Positions 13,081 to 27,600 of a stretch of DNA of 64,000 nt are shown here, one piece after another. The stretch is taken from positions 1,364,001-1,428,000 of the forward strand of contig CM024168.1 of NCBI GenBank assembly GCA_013433145.1. Direction: 5' to 3'. The stretch comes from Ascaris suum. Its lineage: Eukaryota > Nematoda > Chromadorea > Rhabditida > Ascarididae. The position numbers were made by a program, and so were the translations under genes. The notes beneath the pieces were generated by a model. The model was not told the origin of the DNA and did not search any database. It was given only the letters and a program-made list of their open reading frames with translations. Numbering within the stretch: the first letter of the stretch is position 1; the number at the start of each line of letters is the position of its first letter.

Positions 13081-14094
13081 AGTAGCGGTGAGAAAATAGT
13101 GGATAATCAACCTGCACTTCGTTTTGGTTTTTATTAAAATAACTTTTTGGGGCTCCCAACGGTCCAGTTTCGACGCAGTTTCAAGTATCCGACGACGTGA
13201 TACAATGGTGAAAAAGGCGTCCGCGTCGCGCCCCACGTCTTCGTTGCCCGTCCGAAGCCATACCTCGGCCCCGGGCGGATGGACCCCACTCCCATTTTTT
13301 TAATCCACTCCGTAGGAGATATGGACAAGTGTAACACGAACAACTTCGTGACATTCGAGTTAGTCAACTCTCTCAGAACATCAGCATTACGATTACATAA
13401 GTAGCGTTTACTATCAAAGCATCAGGCGCTTCATAATTGCCGTTTATCACAGAAAACAGGTCAAGCAATCGCACACTGTCGTTTCCGTTACACATCCAAT
13501 AAACATAACAACCAAATGAGGTCAGCGCACATCCTAGTAATTTACGCCTTAAGTGAATAAACTTACAAATTATACTGTTGTTTGCATTCATTCACAAACT
13601 CTGGTAAATAATGATTACCACAGTTCGAATTGCTCACGATGGATCCTAGAGGGGAATGAGTTTGATATCGAGATTGTCCGGAACTGACATTAAACAATTC
13701 CAGATTGCTGCATACAGCTATGAAATTTATTTCGATTAAAGCCATTTTCGCCTAGTTTCGCGCAATCCTCTTCTCCCTTACCCTTCCACCCGTGGGGGTC
13801 GCAAGGTGGGCCAGGTGCCCTACAATGCGAGCATCAGTAAATCATTTTGCTTTTTCGAGATTGGTTTAGCAATTAAATCGGCAGCCAGCCACAAACGAGT
13901 TTATGTGGGTGTCCCTGATCAGCAATGGGGTCCAAACAATAATGCTCCCATTTATTAAAGTATATCTGCCAGAAATACAATTAAATGAGCAACCAACCGG
14001 ATGAACGCTGAATGGATTTGTCGACTACTCATCGGCCAGCACAGACAGACATGCGCGCGTACGGTCTTGTTCACTAACGTTTAAATCGTTTCAG
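13081..14094. other. Repeat flank and intergenic DNA
   Basis: The first 300 bases next to the palindrome are GC-rich and contain overlapping open frames on the minus strand without any recognisable domain. They probably belong to the same repeat unit as the GC-rich block at 12097-12300. The remainder is AT-rich with no visible gene. Confidence 0.4.
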
Positions 14095-14187
14095 TTGAGC
14101 AACGCGAAAGCCGGTAGGGGCAACGAAGTAGTAGAAACGACTCAAGCTGATCTCACCCGGCAGCTAGCTGAAGCTAAACCTCATTGA
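14095..14187 (+). CDS. Candidate terminal exon of an unidentified gene
   Basis: After a good acceptor (TCGTTTCAG, ending at 14094) an open frame of 30 codons runs to TGA at 14185-14187. It is polar and helix-prone, ending ADLTRQLAEAKPH, which looks like a coiled-coil tail rather than random DNA. I could not find the upstream exons on the plus strand, and the family is unknown to me. It could also be an alternative last exon of a gene whose other exons I missed. Confidence 0.3.
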   Translation: MSNAKAGRGNEVVETTQADLTRQLAEAKPH

Positions 14188-17100
14188 AATCAATAGTTTG
14201 CATATTTCTCATTGTGCCGTTTTATGTGTTCTGCTACTTCCAGAATTGCCCCGACGTTCACCTTTGCCAAGATTTGGCTATCCTCTATAAAAGTCGTTTT
14301 CTTTCCTCCGTTTTTTTTTAAATTTTATAAGTTCTTACCTTATTCACCATACCCCCGCTAAATTCTTACCGAAGCTAAAAAGTTGGTCATCACTAAATGC
14401 TCTTTGCACCGGTCGACTAATTCCCGTTTTTTTTTGAAGGAACTCACATTGTGGTTTTAAAAAAATCGAGACATGCAAATCGTGAAGAATTGCAATTTAC
14501 TTACTGAGAAGAAGAACGAGAAAACGTGTTAGCCATCAGTAAACGTTTACTCGGCTGTCAATAAAGGTCTCTCTACTAATCCACTGTTAAAACACCGGTT
14601 AGAGTTCTCGCCATCCATTGCTAAAATAAACGATTAAAAACAAAGAGTTCCCGCCATCCATAGATCTAAAACCTATTTAATGTTGCGTTTCGAACCTCTT
14701 CTTTTTATACCCCTGGAAGAACTCGCTTATAAATGGCAATAAAATATCATCAATGCATCCCTACTACGTGACCTCTGAAGTGCCACTGGATTCATCTCAA
14801 TTTCTACAGTATTGCCAATCACGTGTACCGAACCCATCTAGTTTCCGATGGCTGCTGTTGTTTTCGTTGAGATCCTCCCGGCCGGAACTTTTGTCACCTT
14901 TTTTTTATTCTTATTGGTGCTATTCCCTCTGTAGTCTTCTATATTGCAGCATTGAAATAAAAAAATAAATGAATAAAAAACCCGTCACATAGTTTTTCGG
15001 TTGTTGTCACCTGTAGAAATTGGAGATCGCTATGCGCGCTTATTACATGTTTCTCCATAAATTAGTCCGATATATACAGAAAATAACGCTCGAAACCATT
15101 ACTAACAAAATGCTTCAATATGGCTACGACTTCTTTTAATTCCCTCTTAAAAGCAAGTTTCGCGTTCACGACCTTTCTACAGTAAGGGTCATGGGGTTTT
15201 GAAGTTTTGGTAATGTCCCAGGTGTGGGCGCTTTGCGTGTTTCCGGTAACTGAACTCTAAATCATTTCTCAAATTTACGGTCGTCACCACACTGAAGTGG
15301 AAGTTGACATCCCGAAATTTCTGGTAACAATCCACGATTGGGAGTACCGTCTCACCTCATCCATTGCAATTCCCTTCGGCGGCAACATTGAGGATTTTCA
15401 CGAAGGAGAAATTTTGAGTTTTCATACAGCTAATATGCCACACTGATGCTTCGCTCTAACCGACCTCCTCAGTTGTCCTCTTGAGAATCTCATAAACACA
15501 AATGCGATAAATATGGCCTTTCTTTTCTTGTGACATTGAACGAAAGCATTTTTCCGTAACGACTTCATAACAACTATTATAACAAAAACCGTTAGACACT
15601 AGGACTATGCAACGGCTTGAACTTGATGGCCGCGATTTCTCGTCATTTCAGGTTCCAAATAAGATACTATCAAAAACCGGTTGCACACCATCGAACATAT
15701 TGGGCATATTTCCCAAAGTACGCAGAAAGCAGAGAGTGAAAACATTAATGCAACGTTCTACGAAGAAAGCAGAAATGTTATCGACTTTTTTTATATAGAC
15801 ATACTTCAACGTCTTTTGATCCGCAGGTGTAATAGATATACAAATTCCCCTCCCCATTTAAATGAGTTCATCCGGTTAGAGGCTCATAAGGAGCTCATCC
15901 TGTCTTGCCATTAATAAGCATAACAATACACCTGAGTGTCTAATTAACATTTGGCCTTTTCAATGGGGCCCTTTTAATGACATAAAATGAGCTGCAAAAA
16001 AAGTATTTGAAGAAATCAGCCTGAATGCCGTTCAGCGTTTGCCAGATCAAGTGTAAGTTCTCGATCACCGAGAAAATTATTAACAATGTAACAAAAACTT
16101 GGTGGTAGTTACTACCTATGAAAGAAGCGGATGTACAAATTTCAGAGAGAGTGGTGCATGGCCCTTCTCCCCCCCCCCCCCCAACCCCCGATCGCTCCTC
16201 CTCTGTTTGAACAAGTTTTAGAGCTATAATAAATGATACCCTTTTAATCGCGATTTCAAGTGAACTGCAATCTAAACGCTGAATGTCAATAATGGATAGG
16301 AAGGCGCATAGAAACGCCTTTTAAAAAAACAATGATAACCTATAAACTTCGACTAAGCAAGCAATCGTTAGTGCTGAGAACAATTTAACAGCAAAAAGCA
16401 ACAACATGAGCACATGCAATAACAAATGGCACGAATGCTGTGAAATGGATGGCAAGCACAACTCCTTCTTCCTTGCTCTTCACTTAATTATAGTTGATCT
16501 TTCAAGGAGTAGGGGCTTGGTCGGGTCATGATTAAATCCAGGTTCAAATCATTCCTATAGGAGGCACGGTTAGATCAAATCCCCATCACATTGGTGCCGG
16601 ATTTAACTAAATCAAAAAATGACAGGATTTCGCAAACGATTTCGCAAAAATGGCAGGATTTCCCAGCTACAGATTTCACCATTGTCGATTATTATTACAA
16701 TAAGATTGCGCCCAATCTTATACGTATATAATTTTATTTTTAAAAAACCGTGATAGCAAAGAGCTGTGCAATACGTGCTAAGAAATTTGATGATTTATCG
16801 AGCACAAACTTCTGCAACACAGCAAATAACTGATATAAAAGCATATTCATTGCCTAATTAAAGGTCCATCATTGAAATAGCCGAAATTTCAATGAAACAA
16901 GCAATAAACACGGCAGAGAAGCTAGCAATTTTATACAACTAACAATAAAAAAAAGGGCGACTGCTTCATACGAAAAACTCTACAAAGCATTTCCAAATTC
17001 CCAAAACAACATTTCCAAGCAGAAGGTCTAGCATTCAAACCTCTCTCATCTATCATCAAACATCGTAGATATTTTATTAAAAGGTCAAAGAAAACCTGCG

Positions 17101-18659
17101 ACTTTCGGCTTCGAATTTCAGGATTCCCCTTAGTCGATCCTTTTTTGAAGTTGTAACACTAGCATGAATTAGCCTTGCCGACGTTTTGTTTCTCAACGAT
17201 TGCCATATCACCTTCAAGCAAAAAAATAGAACTCCTAGGATCTGAAGTAAAATACGACACTACCTTATATTGCTTGCTCACAAGTTTACTAAGAATTTCC
17301 CCCAGAGGCAAGAAATTTTTGAGTGAGTGAACTCGATTCCAGCCATGTGTATCAACGAAGTGATCTAAACAGCGAGTGTCCTACTTGCGAATCGATAATG
17401 ATCACACTATGAAGACAACAGTTAGCACAACAAAACGATAAGGCTTCCCCTATCAAAAATGGTTCTAGGGAATGACCACAGGGGATGACAAAAAACAAAC
17501 CTATCAAGTTAAGTTAATGAATCTTTTTCACCACTTGCTCCCCCTCCCCCCCCCCTCCCTCCTTGAATTCATAACAGAAAATATAAGCAGAAACGAAACA
17601 ACTTCACCGCTTATCCAAAAAAAGCGCTTAAATTAGCACAGTGAAAGCATGGAGTTCTTCAAAGAAGTCAACACACTACCAGTTATTTGAGAGAATTAAT
17701 GCAACAAAACAAATCATTATATATACAATCGAAGCATATCCATTATAGGAAAGCATATTCGACTAAGCAGTGAGCAAAATCTTTGAAAGAAAAATTTGTT
17801 GGTTCCCTTCTGTAAGATGGATTCCCTTCGGCGTCCTTCTCCGTTCTTCTCATTTGATTTCCGCAAATTCCACCCACCTTATATCTTAGCGAACGATTGA
17901 AAGGAATATGTGGGAAAAAATGACAGGATATTTCATCAACACCGCAAAATCTTTAAATAAAATATTACCGCACTGTTATTTGTGCAATGAATTGTGGGGA
18001 AAAAATGCAATCTAAGTAAAATGCAATGAACGAACCCTCCCTTCTCATCTACCTTCATCCTTCCAGATATCTTGGCACATCCCCATAGATCCTGTGGGTT
18101 TATTAGATCGTATACAACATTTTCCCAATAAAAATGGAAAAAAAACCGCTCAAAAGCTATTATTAATGATATACTGTAAACTACCAAAATGGCAAATGCA
18201 ATTCCAGAATGTTGTATACTGCTACAAAGAGAAAAACAACGTTGCAAAACTGTGATGCCACTTTTAAACGGATTTTCATTTTATTAACACCTCCGTGACA
18301 AACTTTTAAGGTGTCCTTTCAGCTCTTAAGGACTCAACGAATATAGGACCTGTCGCATATCTTGAATAGCGGTGGGGACATCATTCATGTAGAAACGGGA
18401 CAAATCAGTGGAAATTGTTCTCACAAGCTCGCCAGAGAGCAATACACGAGGAATAACGCTCACAGTAACCTCTTCCCCTCCCTCCCCCCATCCATCCCCT
18501 CATTCGAGATCTTTTCATACATATCTTGATCAATGGCTGCGCTTACAGAAATTATTCTGTGCAAGAATAAAAAAAAGTGGAATGAGATGTTACAAACGCT
18601 ACAATGGATAAAGCCATTCACCTCAACAAAAGCTTTGATAGAGACGAACATTTGATGTA
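14188..18659. other. Intergenic DNA between the plus-strand exon and the ATG4 3' end
   Basis: AT-rich, with several C-rich runs (14 C at 16169-16182 and a C/T tract near 17540-17565). The open frames here (such as 15607-15914 on plus and 18247-17936 on minus) overlap one another and show no domain. I see no gene. The ATG4 3' UTR occupies some part of the right end. Confidence 0.5.
16169..16182. repeat. C14 homopolymer
   Basis: Fourteen cytosines followed by AACCCCC, in intergenic DNA. G-quadruplex potential on the minus strand. Confidence 0.95.
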
Positions 18660-21600
18660 TCATTCGAGTATTTCGAATTCATCGTAACTATCGTGCACTT
18701 CGCTCAAATCCGTATAATCTGTAACAAAAAAATCTCCTACGCAAATGAAATATTATAAAATAAACGTCATCTAATCGAAAATTAAAAAAGAAAATAATAG
18801 ATGAACCTTTGCTTTATTCACTTGTTTGAAAAAACGCTTTTAAATGATTCACATTAAACGTTCTTTCCCTTACATAATGAGCAAGAAAAATAGAAAGAGG
18901 CAGAGAAAAAAGAAACATCAAGAGAGATCACCAACCTTGAAGTTTAGCATTCTCGCCTACATATGGTACAAATGGTGGGAATCCTTTTGGTCGTGTTTCC
19001 AGCAATTCAAATAATGGAGGCGAAGAAGCTGGAAGCACTTTCTGAAATCTATCGATGTGCAAATTATTACATCAATGAGACACGATTATTTTCATTCAAC
19101 TATCACTTTTGAAATGCCCAAAAAGCAATCACTCATATTTTCCCATCGTTTGCTCGAGTCGGCCACCATAATGAGAGATGAAATGAAATTCAAATTTAAT
19201 TAGTGTTTTGTTTTTTTTGGGGCAAATTTTTGTCCATTTCATTATCTCATGAGCTTTTTTCATCTTTAAATGCTAGCAGACGCTTCAACACTGAAATTAT
19301 TTCCGCCCAAAAAATCGATTAATGGAAAATTCTAGCGTGCCATTAGCACAAACGAAGCAGAAAACCGGAAAAAGAATTCAATTTTCAACTAAGCAGTGTG
19401 AATTATGAATCTTTTTTGGCAATTCTGAATTATTAGCACGTGAAATTATTGGGGCATTCTTTTCAAGGACCGTTAAAAAAGTGGACTTTGTTGAAGAGAA
19501 GAGACTTTATTAAAGGAAACGAGAATGATCAGCTATAAATGAGATGATGAAAGGTGTTTTCATCCATAAATAATGATGGTGAAAACTAGCAAGACAAAAG
19601 CGATCATAATTTTCCACGTTGCGAAATCTTCCAAAATTTCTTAAGAGAAATTTTTAAAAATTAGCTCAAAAATTTATGCGAAAATATGCCAAAAGCTTAT
19701 GCTGTGCGTTTAACTCAAAGCGTGAAAATTTTTCACAAAATCTGAATGTTTGCCAATTGTCACAAAGTGGTCCATTTCCGATATTTTCCAGGTCCCATTT
19801 TCCTCTTGACAACCTTTTTTCTGAAACAGCCACTCCCTCTCTCCCCTCCCTCCTTCTCCGAACATTGTCATGCCAATGCTGTCAACAAATAACGTTATTT
19901 TTATCCAAGAAAATTTCGTATTATACATACCCGTTATCAAATCGTGCCTGCATTTTGTTGCAATTCAACTCAACTTTGTTACAGTTCGTTATAAACTCAG
20001 TAAGTTACTCTTTATAAGTTCCTTCCTTCCCTAATAACAATTTTCCCCTCTTATTCCCATTTCCACACCAATTCGGACAACAAGTACTGAGTCGGGATCT
20101 GAATTCTGCGGAGAGAACAAATGATTCAACAGCCAATATGCAGAAAACTCAGTGAAACAATTTCAACGAATCCCTCCCCCCCCCCCCCCCCCATTTGTCG
20201 TACTGTATACTTCTCACATATTTACGATCAAATTACCTTCTCATATTTTAATTTGACACCTGAATGGATCCTTTTTTAAGTAATTATAAGAACGCGACAT
20301 AAACATTATTTAATATAATTGCACAACCACAATGCTAATAATAAAAATTCAGTTAAATTATCGTCTACAGTAGCAACTACCTCAAATTCAAGACCAGAAC
20401 GAAAAGGTACCGTTTTCAGGTTGTTAGCAAGATGTTCATATTCCTCTTCGGTACGGCATATAAACGAGAGTGCCAATGATGGATCAGCACTATCATATGC
20501 GATATGCAATAAAAATGGACAATGATAAGAACTGTCATCGAATATATCTGTCGATTTCACTACCTGAAAATGAATAAATAATGAAAATAGCTTCGAATAA
20601 ACCTACATGCAGGAAGCACAGAAGTAATTCCGCTTAAAAAAAAATAAAAAAATTCTTCGGTGCAATGAGTCCATTCTGCACTCACGAAGGTTATGACCAC
20701 CCAATTGCTATGCTAGCAAAAGACTGGTGCTGATAATGTTGTACAGTTATTACTCGTTATTAAATTCAGTCAAGAATAAACTGAAAGTAGCATGGCCTAG
20801 CAGAAACATCTATAACATTCATCTACAAGAATTTTCCTTAAAAGTTTTTTAATACGTTTTGCTAAAAAGTAAGGCAGTATTGGTCTGAAAAAAAGGATAC
20901 AATTCGTCAACTGGGATGGGCTTAAATAAATTCAACCAGTTTGCAGTGAAAGAATGCACTATTCTTGAGAGTTGAACTCCTTGTAATTCCTGCCGTTTCT
21001 CTCCTCCTAAAATAACATTCACAGCATTCACTAGTTTGCTTTAGTAAACTTATTTAGAACGCAGTGGTTACTCCTTTAAAGGTGTCTTTCCACTACCTAT
21101 AAACACTTCCATTAACATATACAACTACTTCCACCATCACAATAGCTCTTGAATTTTAGAAGTCGAAATTATAAAAACCGAAGCACTTTAATTTAACTGA
21201 TACTAATTTTTTGAATATAAAATGTGAGTAAAAGAAAAACAAAGAATGCAAAAAAAGAACGAATGAATCTACGAGATAGAAGAAATGAAGAGTGCGAAAC
21301 AAAGACACCTCAACAAAACCATCTTGTTGCTGTAATGATGCACAACGTTCATCGAGATCGATAGCCGCTTGACATACATGAGGATCGAGATAGATCAACT
21401 GCAAGAAAAAATAGACAATAAGTTCCACTGAATACTTAAATTACTAAAGAATGAAATATAATGAGTAGAATTCGAGAAAAACGATGGCCTAGAAAACTTT
21501 ATGCTACCTCTTTACGCTCATAATTCTGCTCTCCCCAACTTTCTTCCCTTCCCCCTCCCTCCACTTCCCGTGAAGTCACCTGATCAGTAAACTTCTGCAT

Positions 21601-24600
21601 GTTCTCGAAAAAAAGGCGAGAAATCCACTCATCAACGATCCTCTTCAAAACGACGGCTTTCATAACAACATTATTTTAATAAAAAACCAGAAGAATGAGT
21701 GTGCAACACACCTAATAAAAAACAATAATGTTTCAAAGAACCATGGCAGTACTTAGTAAAGGCAAAAAATTTCATTGTTAAATGAAACATCTTGCACCAA
21801 GAAAAGGTAAGGAAGATTTAAATGCTTAACAACTAATTAAATAAAACTTCCGTTGAAAATTATGGCAGTCAACATAACTATTCGATGCACAACGAGGGAA
21901 CTACAAAAAATCAGAGAAATTTTTGTGAATTTTTTATATGGTTAGAGGGATAATCAGGCAAGGTGTATAGCTAGACCTAAGCGAACGAGGACGATGAGTG
22001 AGACCACCAGAGACATATTAAATGATTCGGTGATTCCTTTTAAAAAAATCTATAAATCCTTTCGTATAATTTCATTCATCAATAATCCCGAGAGATATAA
22101 ACGGAACATTTCAGCAACGAAAAAAACGACCTGTTCTCCAGCAATTCCAATAAAATATAGAGCATGATTTGGTCGGCCACCAATTATACCCGTACACTGT
22201 GGTAACTGAAAGAACGCCTGAAAGCTGATAATCGCATTCTGCCAGCACGATGAACAATACAAACTTCTTCACCTACAGACCATTCCCCCATATTTTAAAA
22301 ATATAAAATGAATTCGAATCGTTAAATACTCATGTAATTAGTGCCAACCTTAAAGATACATATAATAATACACTGAGTAAAATAACTTGTCTTTTATACT
22401 AGGTCAATTAACAACGTCATTAGGGTATGTTAAGTAGACAGAATAGACGACAGAATAGAGCCCCTTTGACTCTATAAATGTAAGTGAGCTCGAAAGCAAC
22501 ACCCCCTCCCCCTGAATCCAAGTCCAACACTAAGATGCTTTCTCATACATTGCACGCACTCATTCCCTGTTATACTTTACTTTAAACACATGTGGTAAGC
22601 AGCAATTATGCGTCCTCCTTTGTTCCGCAACGTTTACCCAGTATTCGAACCACATCATGAATATTTTCAAGATATGATCTTCCCACCAATTGTTCGATGA
22701 CCATATCCCGTCTCCTTTGGCACTTCTTCAGGAGCTTTCGTTAGGAGTCGCTCAGAACGAAATGTCGTGAGTAACTCAAAACGAATTTGTCCTCCTTGAA
22801 GCTTATAAACCACCTTTGGCTTCAACGACGGCAACAAGAGGCATGAAACGGTTTCTTTCAGCGATAAACCCTTTTCACAAACGAAGCGGATGCCTCTAGC
22901 GACCTTTTCTGCTTTTAAATTTTGTTCGGATTTGAAAAGCAGACACCGAAAACGTTTGGCTTTACCATCTTTCCTAGGATGACGGAAATTGCACGTCTAA
23001 TCATAATTAGGTAAGTCTCACCCCATTATTTTCCGCCCCTTCTTTTTTCAAATTATTCGGTAAACCCACAACGAAATTAGTGTACATGATTTGCGCGTAC
23101 CGCGTGGAACTGAACGAACGAAAACACATATGCGCGACGCTCGAGACAATGCACTTTCCCTTACCGTACACGGTCGTACCACATTTTAAAGATTAACCAG
23201 AAAAGAGTACCTCAATAGCGGGTAAATAACAACGATTGATGGATGTAAGGCCAAGTCGAAGAGGAACAATAATCAACAAAGGTCGCCACTGTTCCTCGTC
23301 CTCCACTGGGTTCTCATCGCATTCTTTCATTAGTGCGCTTTGTAACATACACATTTTAACGCTTCCTGAACACATATACCTTTAAAAAACAGCTAATATA
23401 TTAAAGCACATGTATGCAAGTGGCATTAATTTGACTAACACATGGGGTCAAAGTTCAGCTCTCTCCCCCTCTTCCCCCGATCCTTGCTACCTTCGTCATC
23501 TAGTGATCGAGCATTAACAGAACAAATAGCTAGAGCTTTCTAAATATGAGCGACGGCCGAAATGAGCTACGAAATAATCAAAATAAACCAGCACTTGCAA
23601 CACCAATCTCTCATATAAAAGGAACTTTAGAAAGTAGACAAATATGACCGCTTCAGAAATGAGTACTTCATACCTAACGACCTAAACTATCCACTTACGG
23701 CTCAGATATCGACGTTCATTCATCGATCAAGCACAAATTCTACAAACTTTCCTCTCTTACAATTGCCTAGTTTCATTGTTACAAACATGAACTACCGTAT
23801 ACCTCAAAATAAAAACCAGGCGTTATAAATTTTTATCAATTTTAAAAATACAATTTAAACCGAAAAAGAGAAGCAAGGCTGTCACTAAACCAACAGCGGG
23901 CCACCAAGGCTGTATAAACTAGGAGGTCTGAGATTTATAAAAATGCAATCATGCCGTACACGCGCTCAACTTGAATGATATAAGGGAAAGAGAGTCGTTC
24001 ATTTTGAAATAATATCTCATATTTACTTATGGCCTATATTTAATTGATTACAAATAAGCCTATATTTAACTGAGTGAAAATGAGTACTTCAAAGAGTAGA
24101 AATCTTACCAAATGAACACAGTGAATTGCCACCACTTGCATTTCCACTTTCTTCAGATTGTTCATTTTCAGTTGTATGCCTCGAACTGAAAAATTATCCT
24201 CAGTAAGACACTGAATTAAAATAAATTTAATGTTTTTTTATTATTATAATATTCTAATAATCAAATATAAGTGAAAGAATATCACCTTTCGCTTTATATA
24301 TACTATTTGTGACAGTAGAAGTAATTTCAAAGATTTTCTCTCATTTTTCTCTCTAGCTCTTTTCTCTTTCTCCTCTTATTAATATAAGATATATCTCAAC
24401 CCACCATCCATCATTACGATTTGCAACGATCAAGATTTATTGCAAGTATCACTTCGATTAAAAATTTCGAAAAAAAAAAGATTTAAAAACGCAACACTTC
24501 CAAGCCAATTGGGAGTATTATCGCATATCTGTTGCCAAATAAACCAACTATTCACTCGTTTTTCTTAGATGAACCAGTTTGAAGTTATTAAAATACGATC

Positions 24601-27600
24601 ACTATCAATCACCATTTCACAGTTCAAATATTACTGAAGTAATTTAAAAGTAGGAAAATGACTACAACTTAGAAAACCTGAACCTTAAAACTGAACTTGG
24701 AATTCTCATATTCCTTCTTTCTGTTAACCATCCCCCTTTAATTTAGAGAAACACGTATTCCGTGATGCTTCCCTCCTTTCATCTTTTCCCTCGTTTTATT
24801 TTGAGGAACTTTGCAGCTCACTAGCTGCCAAATACTAAAAAAAGTTTAAAGCGATAAAGCCAATGCAAGAAATGGTCATATTCTAGTCAGCTAACAAAAA
24901 GACGAGCTAAAATGGGCTGCTAATTTGATTTTACAAATATTCTTATGCTATCAGGTAATTTTCCTTCAAAATTTTCGATATCCCGCAGCCTGTCTACTGT
25001 TTAATTGCGTCTTACCTCTCCAAAAACTTCAAAGTATCTGAGCTAATCAGGAGGGAGGTGGAAAGGAGAAGGACGATTGGAAGTTGAGTGGAAGGAGGAG
25101 GAGGGGGAGGCCAATTGTGGCCTACAACTAACTCAAACACATTAATCTTTGCTAACTATATTCTGTCATCACTGTTGATTAGATTTCTTCCTTGACTTAT
25201 GAATTAAGGCAATAAAGTCGTTACTTCAGTCGATTAACCCCTGTGCTAATGAATTCTAAATGAGGAGGGGGAAGGGGGGAGGGGGGTGCGCATTTTCTGA
25301 TCCGATGTAGTCCTCCCTCGGTGGTAAGCAGAAACACAACAGAGAAGAAATCTGAGACCTTCAGCAAAAAAGGGATTTTATTAATTACCACTATTGTTAT
25401 TACTGTTCTATTAAAGGAAAACAATTTCTTGCTTTTTTTTTTCAGCACGAAGCACTTTCCCGAAAAATCTATCCAAATTTGAAAAAGTTTTTCTTGCAAA
25501 CATGGCTCATGAAGTAGAGGGAATAAGTTCCAAGTTCACGATCCCATGTCAATACGCTAATCCTCTCCCCCCCCCTTCATCTCCGCATTCAAAGTAAAGG
25601 CATATGATATTACGATAAACGCGAAGGGGGCCTCGTATGCGCCATCGTACGAACATCACTCGCAATCAGAAGGTTGTCAAGTGCAACGTGCACCGCCAAT
25701 CTTGACCAATCGTCGTAAACAACCAGCTTTTTCAGCACCTGAGCCGCTGTATTCGGACCAAACCACTCACCAATCTGCTTCCGCTCCGAGACACCCATTT
25801 GTGCTATAAAAGAATATTAATATAAGCTTTAAAATGTGAATATTAGAGTGCAAAACATTCTTTCTTATTATTTTATATTATACCCACCTGTCCACCTAAC
25901 CCCCTTCCTCCCTCCAAATCCGAAAAAAAGTTTTTTCATAAATGGAGAAATGAAAAAAAAAACCGAAGATGCCGCTATCTTATATAGTAACCGCATCGTA
26001 CTTAAAAGCATCTGGTCGGATGTTCCCATAAATGATTCGACCTTGATCTTAAGCCATTCGAAAACTATTCTGTGGATGTTCCTCCTACCCCCCACTTCTT
26101 ATATCGATGCCCTTACCTCATATTTTACATTTGAATGATGCCCGTGGAAGAAAGAAATGCCAAAAATATAATCTAAAATCCATTTTTACACTAAAATGCA
26201 GAATTCTTAAGCATATAAAAGGCATAGCTCATGAGTTACACTATTTTTGTGGTAAAACGAGGAAAAGGAATTAAATAAGGATGTAAAAATTTTTTAAAAA
26301 TTAAGAGAAACTTGAGCAAACTTGAGCATTAATAGAAGCAATTATAAAAAAGACAAGATCTCAAAAAACCTATAAAAGGGATGAAAATAAAGAAAGTGGA
26401 AGAAAAGAACAATTTCAATGGACTTTAGTGTGCAACTCAAATGAACGGCAACAGATCCACATAACTCTGGACAGAAAAAAAGAAAGAGACAAGAATAATT
26501 CAGGTTCAACACTCTTGAAAGCATTTGGGATGGTAAAATCTGCAACTATTACTGTAATATCTTTTAAAGAGATCCTTCGCCGACTTTAAGTCTTTAGTTG
26601 TGTATGGCAATTCTGTTTCCTCATTTATAGATACCAGCTTAGAGTTTCGGACTGTGGAATTATATGGCTATAGGTGGCGAGAGTATACTTCAAATCAGTC
26701 AAGGATGATGAGAGGAAATGAAGGTTGAATTGTCCATGTAAGGATACCTTATAGACAGCCCACCTCTCTCGATATCTGCGTATGGCTATGAGCTACGACC
26801 TCCTGATGACGAAGAGGGGGTGGAAACATGGTCGGAAAAAAAGAATTTCCTCTTTCCCGATGGTATTTATCAGCGATCCGATCCCCCTGTTCCCATGACC
26901 GCTTGCTGTCTTAAATAAATTGAAAAATAATAAACAAAAAGAATTTAACGCAAACATAGCAAAGCGTTTCTTCTTTGATCTACAAAAAACCGTGACACAT
27001 ATACATTGCTTATCGTAAATGTCATGCGTGCTTATCGTAAATGTCATATGTTTAAGCATATCGTATTCTTACAACAACTAGTACCAACTATGGTCTAATC
27101 TGTATATTCAGTTCTCAAAAAAACTAATCAAAAATAACCCCATAGCTTCTTTTGATGCAGAATATAAACCTCACTAATGACACGCGTCGATGAGAAAAAT
27201 GAGACAATTATGAAGATGACTGAGCTTATTTAACGGAGATGATTTATCGACGGAAGAAATGATCGACGAAATGATGGCAACAAAGAACCATTTGTAGCAA
27301 AAGCCCAATAAGACCTGCTGCTAATACGATGCTGTATTCACTCAGTGCGAGTCGTTTCTTCTTATAAACTTTGGAAAATTTTATTTCATCTTTAAAAAAT
27401 GTAAGTCGAACTAACCAATTTGATGTAATGAGAATGGGCAGCACTTCTTATCTTGGAACATACGAAGGATTCGTTTATAATCTTCTTCTTTATTGTCGCG
27501 ATCCCACATCCATTCGGTACCCAAATGTCGGACAATAAGCGCTTGCGCAAGAAGCATCTGCCCACATCTCAACATACATCCCCAGCCTTGATCGCTTGTC

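Noticed and set aside
16500..16580. Possible tRNA because of a GGTTCAAATC word
   Set aside because: No matching acceptor stem, D-arm or anticodon arm can be formed around it.
25868..26138. Open frames on both strands within an ATG4 intron
   Set aside because: ATG4 exons join in phase without it, the two strands shadow one another, and no splice sites bound it.
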